A stretch of DNA of 38,088 nucleotides from Isoptericola sp. (GTDB taxonomy: Bacteria; Actinomycetota; Actinomycetes; Actinomycetales; Cellulomonadaceae): assembly GCA_031180595.1 (NCBI GenBank), contig JAPSLQ010000013.1, positions 1 through 38,088 of the forward strand, in the 5' to 3' direction. Position 1 is the first letter of the stretch. Each line of letters starts with the position of its first letter. Below, piece after piece: positions 17,005 through 25,814 of the stretch. The notes below the pieces were generated by a model that saw only the letters and a program-made list of their open reading frames with translations, was not told the origin of the DNA and made no database searches. Position numbers and translations under genes: made by a program.

Positions 17005-18224
17005 AGGGTCAGCGGGCGCCCGGAGCCGCCCGCTGACCGACTGCCGCTGCGCTCGGCGACACCTGCGAGCTCGAGGCGCTGCAAGACGCGCCGGGCGGTG
17101 CGCTGCTGGACTCCGAGCCGTTCTGCGATGTCGCGCGTGGTCAGGAGTTCGGCGCCGACCTCCTCGGACAGCTGGTGGAGGCGTTGCAGGGTGGGCACCG
17201 AGAGGCCGACCCGAGCGGCGACGACGCCGATGCTCGCGTGGTCGAGCGCGTCGGCGCCCTCCGAGTCGTCCTGCTGCGCCTCGAGCAGGATGTCGATGTC
17301 GTTGCGGAAGGACGCGACCGCGGCCACCGGGCCATGGTTGCCAGCGCGGGAGAGCGCGCGGCGGGCGAACGTCTCGGCCTCGACCGCGCTGCGACCGACT
17401 CCGAATCCGACATGCACCGTGGTCAGGCGCGCCGCGAGGCGATGCAGGAAGGGGGCCGCCCGGAACCGGTCCGTGACCTCTGCAAGCCGGCCGTACGTCG
17501 TCACCAGGAGGAGCCGGCCGTCACCGGCGTCGGCGACGGTCCCGGCGAGCGCCATCGCGACCGGCGCGCCCTCGGCGGCGAGCGCGTCGGCCGACGCGCC
17601 CGACTCCACGAGGCCGAGCGCCACCTGGGCGCCCTCGCTGATCTGATTGGTCGTGATCAGCAAGAGCTGGTGCAGCGCGGACGAGATCGACGCGCGCGAA
17701 GGCACGAGGCGCAGCACGGTCCGGCCGTCGGCGGCGAGCGCGTCCCGTACCGAGGAGACGCATGTGATCGCGATCGTGTCCTCGCCCGCGTGGCGTCGGT
17801 GGAAGGCCACGAGAGACTCCGAGCTCTCTCCCGCCCGGAAGGCGAGGGTGTGCACGTCGTCGGTGGGGATCTCGGCCTCGTGGAGCACGCTGCGCACGTC
17901 AGCCGCCCCGAGCGTGTCGATGCTGAGGCGGGTGACGTCGTGCCCGCCACGCAACAGCCGCACGAGAGCCTGCAGGAGCGTCGCGCCCGAGTAGTCGACG
18001 AAGCTGGCCGGCCGCGTCAGGACCGGCGTCGCGAGCGTGTAGGGGATGATGCCCGTGAAGAGCCAGGCGTCGACCATCGGCGCGTGCTCCTGCACGATCC
18101 GCGGTGCGTCGGACTCGTGCCCGTAGGTGAAGCGCTCGACGCGCACTCCGGACTGCGACTCGCACACCGCTGCGACGTGGTCGACGAGATCGCGCGGGCC
18201 GACCACGCCGACGATCGTGTCCAT
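16986..18224 (-). CDS. Transcriptional regulator with GGDEF-like domain and C-terminal winged HTH
   Basis: TTVHVGFGVGRSAVEAETFARRALSRAG (GGDEF-like pattern of some regulators); LLTTRDIAERLGVQQRTARRVLQRLELAGVAERSG (HTH). Confidence 0.65.
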   Translation of the reverse strand: MDTIVGVVGPRDLVDHVAAVCESQSGVRVERFTYGHESDAPRIVQEHAPMVDAWLFTGIIPYTLATPVLTRPASFVDYSGATLLQALVRLLRGGHDVTRLSIDTLGAADVRSVLHEAEIPTDDVHTLAFRAGESSESLVAFHRRHAGEDTIAITCVSSVRDALAADGRTVLRLVPSRASISSALHQLLLITTNQISEGAQVALGLVESGASADALAAEGAPVAMALAGTVADAGDGRLLLVTTYGRLAEVTDRFRAAPFLHRLAARLTTVHVGFGVGRSAVEAETFARRALSRAGNHGPVAAVASFRNDIDILLEAQQDDSEGADALDHASIGVVAARVGLSVPTLQRLHQLSEEVGAELLTTRDIAERLGVQQRTARRVLQRLELAGVAERSGSRSAGGSGRPLTLYRLRL

Positions 18225-18304
18225 CCCCGTCCCTCCGTTCCGGGCAGCGCCGTGCCCGCGTGCCAGCATAGGGCCGGCGCGGTCGATTCGGTCAGGCCCA
18301 TTAT

Positions 18305-18316
18305 CCCGACGTCGGA
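18305..18316. promoter_or_regulatory. Candidate operator CCCGA-CG-TCGGA upstream of the regulator
   Basis: Perfect 10-bp core palindrome CCGACGTCGG next to minus-strand GATAAT (18305-18300); similar to 11050-11063. Confidence 0.4.
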
Positions 18317-18323
18317 ACAGACG

Positions 18324-19220
18324 TCACCACGCACGCAGCGAGCGTGCGGTGGCGATCACCTCGTCGCGTTCGGTGTCGAGCAGGCCTGCTGGGCGCGCGG
18401 GGTCCACCGCGTACTCCCACGGGATGCGCCCTTCGTCGGCCGCGATCCACGCCATGCGCTGCACGTAGCCGTCGAACGGCTCGCGGAAGGTCACGCGCGC
18501 GAGCTCGTCGAGTGCCCGCGCGGCGATGACGAGGTTCGGTCCATCGGTCGCCGCGAGGGCGCGGGCGGTGAGGGATGTGGCGGCGGCGGCGATGCCGACG
18601 AGCGCACCGGTCGCGCCCCACAGCAACGAGGGGACGAACATGCGGTCCTCTCCGGTGAGCACGGCGACGCGAGCATCGAGCGCGTCCCGGATGCCCTCCT
18701 GGCACGCGAGCGCATCGCCCAGGAGCGCCGGCTTGTAGGCGCGCACGCCGGGGTGCGCGAGCACGGCGCGGCGCACCCGGGACGTGTACGGGGCGGTGTA
18801 GAGGTCGAACGCGACGAGGGGGAGACCGCTCTCGGCGCTCGCGACGTCGAGACGCCGCAGTTCCCGCTCGGTGTCGATCGGATGGCTGGGCGCCATCAGC
18901 AAGGCAGTCGCGCCTGCCTCGGCCGCGGTCGCCGCCGCGCGCGCCGTGTCGTCGTCGGGCCACACGCCCGTGACGACGACGGGGGAGACCGTGGTGGCGA
19001 GGCGGACCAGGGCCGCGCGCTCGTCGAGCGGCAACGAGGCGCCGCGGCCCGTGTGCACCGCCACGGCAAGCCCGTCCGCACCGTCTGCGGCGAGGCTCTC
19101 GAGGTAGGCGCGCGTGACGGACTCGTCGCGTCGCCCCTCAGCCGTGGTGGGGGTGAGCGCCGCAGCCACCAGGGCGCCCTCGAACGGACCGGCGGCGGTC
19201 ACGGGAACGGCAGGCTCCAT
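18324..19220 (-). CDS. Dihydrodipicolinate synthase/N-acetylneuraminate lyase family protein
   Basis: GALVAAALTPTTAEGRRDESVTRAYLESLAADGADGLAVAVHTG...VAFDLYTAPYT...HPGVRAYKPALLGD (putative Schiff-base Lys). Confidence 0.8.
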   Translation of the reverse strand: MEPAVPVTAAGPFEGALVAAALTPTTAEGRRDESVTRAYLESLAADGADGLAVAVHTGRGASLPLDERAALVRLATTVSPVVVTGVWPDDDTARAAATAAEAGATALLMAPSHPIDTERELRRLDVASAESGLPLVAFDLYTAPYTSRVRRAVLAHPGVRAYKPALLGDALACQEGIRDALDARVAVLTGEDRMFVPSLLWGATGALVGIAAAATSLTARALAATDGPNLVIAARALDELARVTFREPFDGYVQRMAWIAADEGRIPWEYAVDPARPAGLLDTERDEVIATARSLRAW

Positions 19221-19287
19221 GGCGGGATCATGCCATCGGCCCGGGGTCCAGCGTCCGCGCTCTGGGACCTGTGCTTGACTGACCGCC

Positions 19288-20220
19288 ATGGCTGAGCCGG
19301 CGACAACGCCCCCACGGATCGCGATCCTCGGGCTCGCGACAAGTCACCCGCTGTCAGACGCCGCGACGATCGCGAGGCTGCGGCCCGAAGCGGAGCTGCG
19401 TGCCTGGGATCCCGACGACGACCGGCGCGCGGCGTTCGCGGCTGCGGTGCCGGGTGTGCCGCTGTGTGACACGAAGGCCGAGGTGCTCGACGGCGCCGAC
19501 GGCGTCCTGCTGACGGCACGAACCGACCGGGTGGCCGAGCTGCTCGAGGACGCGTCCGAGCTGCGGGTGCCGGTGTTCGTCAACAAGCCGGCCGCGGCCA
19601 CCGCGGCGCAGCTCGAGGCGCTCGAGACGGCGTGGTTGCGTGCGCCGGAGCTCTTCTTGACCAGTTCCGTGCTGCGCTTCGCCGAACCCGTGCGGAGGCT
19701 CCGCACGGAGCTCGACCTCGCCGACGTGCTCTCAGCACACGTCCGCGTCCGGCACGATGTGGGGCGGTGGCAGGAAGGGTCGACGCCATGGCAGGACGAC
19801 CCGGCCGTCGGCGGCGGCCTTGTCGTGACGATGGGGATTCACGGGGTCGAGATGCTCGCCTCCGTCCTGGGCCCCAGGTTCTCGCTGGCGTCCTGCGTGG
19901 TCTCACGCCGCCGGTACGAGCGCCTCCGCAGCGGTGACGTGGCCAGCATCGCTCTGCGCTGGTCGAACGGCACGCTCGGGACCGTCGACGTGCTCGGCGT
20001 CGCCCAGTCCGAGGACTACGAGATGCGCGTGGAGACGGTGGACGGGCCGCGAGAGGTGCGGCTCGGCTCGACCGGGGGCGACGATCCGCTCGGGTACCGC
20101 CGGACGATCGAGCACTTCCTCGCGATGGTCGAGGACGGGGCTGCGTCGCCCGTGCCGTGGACCGAGACACGGGCGATCCTCGCCGCCCTCGTCGCGGCGT
20201 CGGAGGCCGGCCAGCGCTAG
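19288..20220 (+). CDS. Gfo/Idh/MocA family oxidoreductase
   Basis: RIAILGLATSHPLSDAATIARL...VPVFVNKPAAATAAQ (KP motif)...VGGGLVVTMGIHGVEML. Confidence 0.85.
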   Translation: MAEPATTPPRIAILGLATSHPLSDAATIARLRPEAELRAWDPDDDRRAAFAAAVPGVPLCDTKAEVLDGADGVLLTARTDRVAELLEDASELRVPVFVNKPAAATAAQLEALETAWLRAPELFLTSSVLRFAEPVRRLRTELDLADVLSAHVRVRHDVGRWQEGSTPWQDDPAVGGGLVVTMGIHGVEMLASVLGPRFSLASCVVSRRRYERLRSGDVASIALRWSNGTLGTVDVLGVAQSEDYEMRVETVDGPREVRLGSTGGDDPLGYRRTIEHFLAMVEDGAASPVPWTETRAILAALVAASEAGQR

Positions 20221-20226
20221 ACGGGG

Positions 20227-21027
20227 TCAGCTGCGGCGGTCGGTCCGAACGGCGTGACCCGGGGCGGTCACCAGCCAGGGCTCGCGGTGGACGGCCTTCC
20301 AGCCGAGCACGTTCGTCGCGGTGTCGTCGTCGATCGAGACCCCCTGCGTGTCGCCCGTGACGGCGACCGCCGCATAGGGTGCCCCGTCGCGGTGGAGGGC
20401 GGCCTCGACCGCGTCCGCGAGGTCGTCCGGGTGCAGCGCGCCGAAGCACGTGCCGTCGTCGAGGGCCGGCACCCGCGGCGCGGTCGCCTCACCGGCGCCA
20501 GGCGATCTCCACGCCGGCCAGAGCGCGTCGGTGGTCGGGAAGGCGAGCCTCAGCGACGTCACGCGCAGGTCGTCGCCCGCGATGGCCCGGCACGCGGTTT
20601 CGGCGAGCCGCTTGGTGAGCCCGTACGGCTCGTGCGCATCGGGGACGGCGCCGCGCTCGATGCGCACCCGGCCGTAGTCGCGGAACACCGACAGGGTGCT
20701 CGCGTGCACGACGTGGCCGACACCGGTCTCGCGCGCGGCGTGGAGCGTGTGGACCACACTCGAGACGTTCACACGCAGGGCGGCATCGATCATCCGTGCG
20801 TCGCGGGCGGCGGAGCCGCGAGGCACGACCGCTGCGAGATGGACCGCGGCGTCCGCTCGAGCCAACGCGGCGCGCACGGCCGCCGGGTCGGTGGCGTCCA
20901 GGTGCAGCCGCTCTGTGCTGGCGCCGCCGGAGGCCAGGTCTCCGACCGTGACGTCGTGGTGGGCGCGCAGACGGGCGGCGAGCGCGGAGCCGACGACCCC
21001 CGCGCCGCCGATGAGCAGGATTCGCAT
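20227..21027 (-). CDS. NAD-dependent epimerase/dehydratase (extended SDR)
   Basis: MRILLIGGAGVVGSALAARL (GxxGxxG)...EPYGLTKRLAE (YxxxK); RBS GGAGGT. Confidence 0.85.
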   Translation of the reverse strand: MRILLIGGAGVVGSALAARLRAHHDVTVGDLASGGASTERLHLDATDPAAVRAALARADAAVHLAAVVPRGSAARDARMIDAALRVNVSSVVHTLHAARETGVGHVVHASTLSVFRDYGRVRIERGAVPDAHEPYGLTKRLAETACRAIAGDDLRVTSLRLAFPTTDALWPAWRSPGAGEATAPRVPALDDGTCFGALHPDDLADAVEAALHRDGAPYAAVAVTGDTQGVSIDDDTATNVLGWKAVHREPWLVTAPGHAVRTDRRS

Positions 21028-21090
21028 GGCACCTCCATGGACGATCGTGGCGGACAACGCGCGCGAGCGACGACCTCGCGCGGGATACTT

Positions 21091-21102
21091 GACGATATCG
21101 GA
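21091..21102. promoter_or_regulatory. Candidate operator GACGA-TA-TCGGA in divergent promoter region
   Basis: Core palindrome CGATATCG overlapping TTGACG (21089-21094); reverse complement GTCCGATATCG resembles GTCCGAAATCG at 11050. Confidence 0.4.
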
Positions 21103-21161
21103 CCAGGCCGTAATCATGATGACCATTCGCCGCGACCGGCGCGGCTGCGTTCAGGAGTGTC

Positions 21162-22202
21162 ATGAGCAACCCTCTGCAGGTTCCCGCCGACGAGCGCGAG
21201 CTCGAGGACCGGCTGTCCACGCCTAGCGACGCGCTGTGTGCGGAGCTGGCGACGCTCGACGGCGACGTCGTCATCCTCGGCGCCGGCGGCAAGATGGGAC
21301 CCACGCTGTCGCGCATGGCGCGTCGTGCGCTCGACGCGGCGGGGCGGCGCGACGTCACGGTCCACGCCGTCTCGCGCTGGAGCGACACCGCGGTGCGTGC
21401 CCGGCTGGACGGGGCGGGTGTCGCCACCGTCGGCGCCGATCTCGCGGACCCGAGCGCGCTCGAGGCGCTCCCCGACGCCGCGAACGTGGTCTTCATGGTC
21501 GGCGCCAAGTTCGGGGTGACGGGCCACGAGTATCGAGCATGGCTGACGAATGCGGCACTGCCCCACGCAGTCGCGCGGCGCTACGCGAGCGCGCGCGTGG
21601 CGTCCTTGTCGACGGGCAACGTCTACCCCCTCACGAGCCTCGTGACGTCCCCACCGACTGAGGAGTCGCCGCTCGGACCCGTCGGCGAGTACGCGATGAG
21701 CTGCCTCGGCAGGGAGCGCGTCTTCGAGGGGGCCGCGGCGACGCAGGGCACGCGCGTCTCGCTCGTGCGGCTGAACTACGCGGTCGAGCCGCGCTACGGC
21801 GTCCTCGCGGACCTCGGTAGGGCGCTGGTCGCAGGGGAGCCCATCGACCTCACGACGGGCTTCGTCAACGTGGTCTGGCAGCGCTACGCCAACGAGGTCG
21901 TTCTCCGCTCCCTCGTGCGCGCCGCGCCGGAGCCTTTCGTCCTCAACCTCACCGGTCCCGAGACGTTGTCGGTGCGCACGACCGCCACCGCGCTCGGGAA
22001 GATTCTCGGCGTGGAGCCGAAGTTCGAGGGCGAGGAATCCGGCTCGGCACTGCTGTCCGACGCCCGCCGCTGCCACGAGCTCTTCGGCTACCCGGACGTG
22101 CCGGTCGGCGCCCTGGTGCGCTGGCAGGCCGACTGGATCGCCCGGGGCGGCGTGCTGTGGGACAAGCCGACGAAGTTCCAGCGTCGGGACGGCCGGTTTT
22201 GA
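21162..22202 (+). CDS. NAD-dependent epimerase/dehydratase-like protein with altered YxxxK motif
   Basis: VVILGAGGKMGPTLSRMARRAL...STGNVYPL...GEYAMSCLGRERVFE...LNLTGPETLSVRTTATALGKILG. Confidence 0.8.
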   Translation: MSNPLQVPADERELEDRLSTPSDALCAELATLDGDVVILGAGGKMGPTLSRMARRALDAAGRRDVTVHAVSRWSDTAVRARLDGAGVATVGADLADPSALEALPDAANVVFMVGAKFGVTGHEYRAWLTNAALPHAVARRYASARVASLSTGNVYPLTSLVTSPPTEESPLGPVGEYAMSCLGRERVFEGAAATQGTRVSLVRLNYAVEPRYGVLADLGRALVAGEPIDLTTGFVNVVWQRYANEVVLRSLVRAAPEPFVLNLTGPETLSVRTTATALGKILGVEPKFEGEESGSALLSDARRCHELFGYPDVPVGALVRWQADWIARGGVLWDKPTKFQRRDGRF

Positions 22203-23263
22203 GCGGCCACGGGCGTCCGCCGCGCTCCGCCGAGGAGGTTCACGAACGGCTCAGCCGCGGGCTCGTCGTGCCGGCGATGCCGCTTGCGCTGCGCCACGAC
22301 CGCACCTACGACGAGCGGTACCAGGCCGCGCTCACTCGCTACTACGCCGAGGCGGGTGCGGGCGGGATCGCCGTGGCCGTCCACGCGACCCAGTTCGAGA
22401 TCCGCGACCTGAGCACCCGGCTGCTCGAGCCGGTGCTCGAGACAGTCGCCACGTCGCTGCGCGACCATGGGCACGAAGACCTGTTGCGCGTCGCCGGCAT
22501 CGCCGGGCCCACCGCCCAGGCCGTGGCAGAGGCCGAGGTCGCGCGGGAGCTCGGCTACGACGCCGCGCTCCTGTCTCCGCCGATGGGGACGCCTGCCACC
22601 GAGACCGAGATGCTCGAGCGTGCGCGGGCCGTCGCCGAGGTGATGCCCGTGATCGGGTTCTACCTGCAGGACGCCGTCGGAGGTATGCGCCTGTCGGGTC
22701 GCTTCTGGCGCGCCTTCGCCGAGATCGACGGCGTGGTCGGGGTCAAGATGGCTCCGTTCGACCGCTACCGCACGCTCGACGTCGTGACGGCCGTGCTGGA
22801 GTCGTCGCGGGCGGACCGCATCTCGCTCTACACCGGCAACGACGACAACATCGTCGGCGACCTCATCACGCCCTTCGAGTGGCGCGGGGGCGAGCGGTGG
22901 ATCGACGGTGGCCTCCTCGGGCAGTGGGCGGTCGGCACCCGCCGGGCCGTCGAGTCGATGTCGCTGGTGCACGCGGCGCGCGGCGGCGACGATGCGGCGC
23001 TCCGGCGCTTGCTGGCGGTCGGCCCGCAGCTCACCGAGCTCAACCAGGCGGTGTTCGACGCGGAGAACGCGTTCCGCGGATGCATCGCCGGCGTCGGCTA
23101 CGTCCTCTGGCGCCAGGGACTGCTCCCGAGCACGCGGTGCTTGAGCCACCGCGAGGTGCTCTCGCCCGGGCAGGCCGAGAGGATCGACGCACTCCACAAG
23201 CGCTACCCGTGGCTCTCGGACACGGAGTTCATCGAGGAGCACCGCGACCGGTGGCTCTCGTGA
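22199..23263 (+). CDS. Dihydrodipicolinate synthase family protein (longer, divergent)
   Basis: LVVPAMPLALRHDRTYDERYQAALTRYYAEAGAGGIAVAVHATQFEIR...VIGFYLQDAVGG...DGVVGVKMAPFDRY; likely TTG start overlapping TGA of previous gene (ORF extends to 22157). Confidence 0.75.
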   Translation: MSGHGRPPRSAEEVHERLSRGLVVPAMPLALRHDRTYDERYQAALTRYYAEAGAGGIAVAVHATQFEIRDLSTRLLEPVLETVATSLRDHGHEDLLRVAGIAGPTAQAVAEAEVARELGYDAALLSPPMGTPATETEMLERARAVAEVMPVIGFYLQDAVGGMRLSGRFWRAFAEIDGVVGVKMAPFDRYRTLDVVTAVLESSRADRISLYTGNDDNIVGDLITPFEWRGGERWIDGGLLGQWAVGTRRAVESMSLVHAARGGDDAALRRLLAVGPQLTELNQAVFDAENAFRGCIAGVGYVLWRQGLLPSTRCLSHREVLSPGQAERIDALHKRYPWLSDTEFIEEHRDRWLS

Positions 23264-23354
23264 GGACGCCTTCTGGTCGTCCGCGACGCTCAGCCAGCCC
23301 TACCCGGCCACGCCGTGGCCACGACCTCGCCTCGGCGAACGACAGGAGTTCTCA

Positions 23355-25814
23355 ATGCGGAGAATGACTCGACTCGGGATCGTCGCGGCGCTCGCCGCGG
23401 CGACCACGGCGCTCGTCCCTACCGTGGTGTCGGCGACGCCCGACACGTGGTCCCCTGGTACGTCCGTGCAGCCGGGGCACGAGGAGAACCTCGGCCAGAC
23501 GATGCCCGACAAGATCCTTTCGCAGGACCAGTCGCAGGGTGTCTCGCGCGACGGACGCCCGCAGGCCTACTGGGTGACGGCCGGCAACGAGGTGACACCC
23601 GCGATGTTCCAGGTCACGGACCTGCGGACGGGAGACGTCGTCTTCGCCGAGCGGCTCCCCCGGGGGCGCGACAGCTGGGCCAACGCCTTCTCGTACGCAG
23701 AGGGCGCCGTGTACTTCGCGACCACCGAGGGCTACCTGTACCGGTGGGCGGACGGCGACGAGCACGTGACCCAGCTGGACTACCCCTTCCGAGGGGAGGG
23801 GATCTGGCGCCTCGCCGTGGCGCCCGACGGGACCGTCTACGGCGGGACCTACCCCGGCGGCCTCCTATGGTCGTACGACCCCGCCACGGGGGAGTTCAGC
23901 GACCACGGGCAGATCGTGCCGGGGGAGACGTACGGGCGGGCCCTCGCCGTGGACGACGAGCACGTGTACTTCGGCACGCAGCCCAACGCACGCCTCGCCC
24001 GGATGGACCGGGGCACCGGCGAGGTGACCCAGATGCCGCTGCCGGCCGAGTACGAGGGCCAGAGCGCGGTGTACGACATGACGCTCGCCGGCCGCTACCT
24101 CCTCGCGCGTGTCCAGGACGTCAACGACATCCTCGTCTGGGACACGACGACGCTCGAGCTGGTGCACGTCGTCGAGCAGGTCTCCGGGCGTGCCATCTCC
24201 CCGCCGGACCCGAGCGGGCAGCACGTCTACTTCCGGCGCGCGAGCCAGGGCATCGTGCAGCTCACGCTCGGCACGTGGCAGGAGCAGCCCGTCCGCTGGG
24301 GGCCGAACGCCTTCCCGGGGTCGTGGGCCTGGATCGACATGGCGGACCCCCGGTACCCCGGGCTGTCGCTGTCGATGACGTACTACCGCGGCCGGGTGTA
24401 CATCATGAACCTCGAGACGCGCGCGAACGCCTACTACGGCGAGGACCGTCTGCAGGGCGCCCCGACGCCGCTCCAGGCGCTCGGCGTGGGTGACGACGGG
24501 ACGGTGTACACCGGGGGATTCCTCACGCCGCCCGGGATCTCGGCCTACCGACCGGACACCGGCGCGTTCGCTCTCCTCAGCGGTGGCGGTCAGGTCGAGG
24601 GGTTCGGCTCGTTCGACGGTGATGTCGTCTACGGCCGGTACCCAGAGGGCCACCTCCTGCGCTACGACCCCGACCGGCCGTGGACGACCTCCGGCAACCC
24701 GGGACCCGCGACCGTCATCGGCCACGAGCAGGACCGCCCGCAGGCGCTCGTGCAGGCCGGTGAGCTCGTGGTCGTCGGGAGCGTGCCGAAGTCTGGGCGG
24801 CTCGGCGGCGCCCTCAGCCTGTGGGACCCCGACACCGGAGCCATCGAGGTGCACCGCGACGTCGTCGCGCAGCAGAGCGTCGTCTCCCTGGCGGTCGCCG
24901 ACGGCCTCGTGGTCGGTGGCACCTCGATCTGGGGCGGCTACGGCATCGAGCCCACGGCCCGCGAGGCCGAGCTCTTCGTCTTCGACCTGGAGACCCGGGA
25001 GCGCCGGTCCACGCGCGTCGTCGTGCCCGGCGCCGAGTCCGTCAACGCCCTGACGTTCGACGAGAAGGGGAAGCTCTGGGGCATCGCCGACGGCACGTTG
25101 TTCCGCGCCGAGCTGGATCCCGACACGGCCGAGGTGCGTGTCGAGCGCGCCGAGCAGCTCTTCGGTGCGGACCGGGCGCGGTACGGCGCCGACCGTGGCC
25201 TGGTGTTCCGCGACGGCATGCTCTACGCCACCTCCGGCGGGCGCCTCTGGTCGGTCAACCCGGTGACGTGGCGCGCGACCGCCCTCGCGGGCGGCGGCCT
25301 CGGCCACCTCGCGAACGGGCACGACGGCTCCCTGTACTACGTGCGCGGACACGAGCTCCGGCGGTGGGTCTTCGAGCCCACGCCGGAGCCGCCGACCTGC
25401 ACGACCGTCCTCGACGAGCCGCACGCCGCACCTGTCACCGTCGCCGAAGGCACGACGTGCATCGTCGGCACCGTCGTCGACGGGGCGATCACGGTTCAGC
25501 CGGGCGCGTCGCTCGTCATCGACGGCTCTCGCGTCACCGGACCGGTGCGCGCCACAGGCGCGGACGTGGTCTGGGCCTTCGACGCCGACATCGTCGGCCC
25601 CGTGGCGCTTCACGACACCGCCCGCCGCGTCCACGTCGACTCCTCGCGGATCGATGGACCGGTGACCGTGCGGGGCAGCGCGGGACCCGTCGTGGTCACC
25701 GCCACCACCGTCGACGGTCCGCTCGCATGCGACGACAACTCCGAGCCCCCGACGGACGTGGGCGTCCGGAACGCGGTCGCCGGCCCTGCACGCGGGCAGT
25801 GTGAGACATGGTGA
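23355..25814 (+). CDS. Secreted beta-propeller protein P3 with C-terminal Cys-flanked repeat tail
   Basis: Signal peptide MRRMTRLGIVAALAAATTALVPTVVSA; blades VYGGTYPGGLLWSYDPATG, VYFGTQPNARLARMDRGTG; SVVSLAVADGLVVGGTSIWGGYG matches P1/P2 motif; tail VVDGAITVQPGASLVIDGSRVTGPV...GPLACDDN...VAGPARGQCETW; RBS AGGAG. Confidence 0.8.
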   Translation: MRRMTRLGIVAALAAATTALVPTVVSATPDTWSPGTSVQPGHEENLGQTMPDKILSQDQSQGVSRDGRPQAYWVTAGNEVTPAMFQVTDLRTGDVVFAERLPRGRDSWANAFSYAEGAVYFATTEGYLYRWADGDEHVTQLDYPFRGEGIWRLAVAPDGTVYGGTYPGGLLWSYDPATGEFSDHGQIVPGETYGRALAVDDEHVYFGTQPNARLARMDRGTGEVTQMPLPAEYEGQSAVYDMTLAGRYLLARVQDVNDILVWDTTTLELVHVVEQVSGRAISPPDPSGQHVYFRRASQGIVQLTLGTWQEQPVRWGPNAFPGSWAWIDMADPRYPGLSLSMTYYRGRVYIMNLETRANAYYGEDRLQGAPTPLQALGVGDDGTVYTGGFLTPPGISAYRPDTGAFALLSGGGQVEGFGSFDGDVVYGRYPEGHLLRYDPDRPWTTSGNPGPATVIGHEQDRPQALVQAGELVVVGSVPKSGRLGGALSLWDPDTGAIEVHRDVVAQQSVVSLAVADGLVVGGTSIWGGYGIEPTAREAELFVFDLETRERRSTRVVVPGAESVNALTFDEKGKLWGIADGTLFRAELDPDTAEVRVERAEQLFGADRARYGADRGLVFRDGMLYATSGGRLWSVNPVTWRATALAGGGLGHLANGHDGSLYYVRGHELRRWVFEPTPEPPTCTTVLDEPHAAPVTVAEGTTCIVGTVVDGAITVQPGASLVIDGSRVTGPVRATGADVVWAFDADIVGPVALHDTARRVHVDSSRIDGPVTVRGSAGPVVVTATTVDGPLACDDNSEPPTDVGVRNAVAGPARGQCETW

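Noticed and set aside
17175-19295. 706-aa plus-strand ORF spanning regulator and DapA-like gene
   Set aside because: Crosses two well-supported minus-strand genes; composition of a GC shadow frame.
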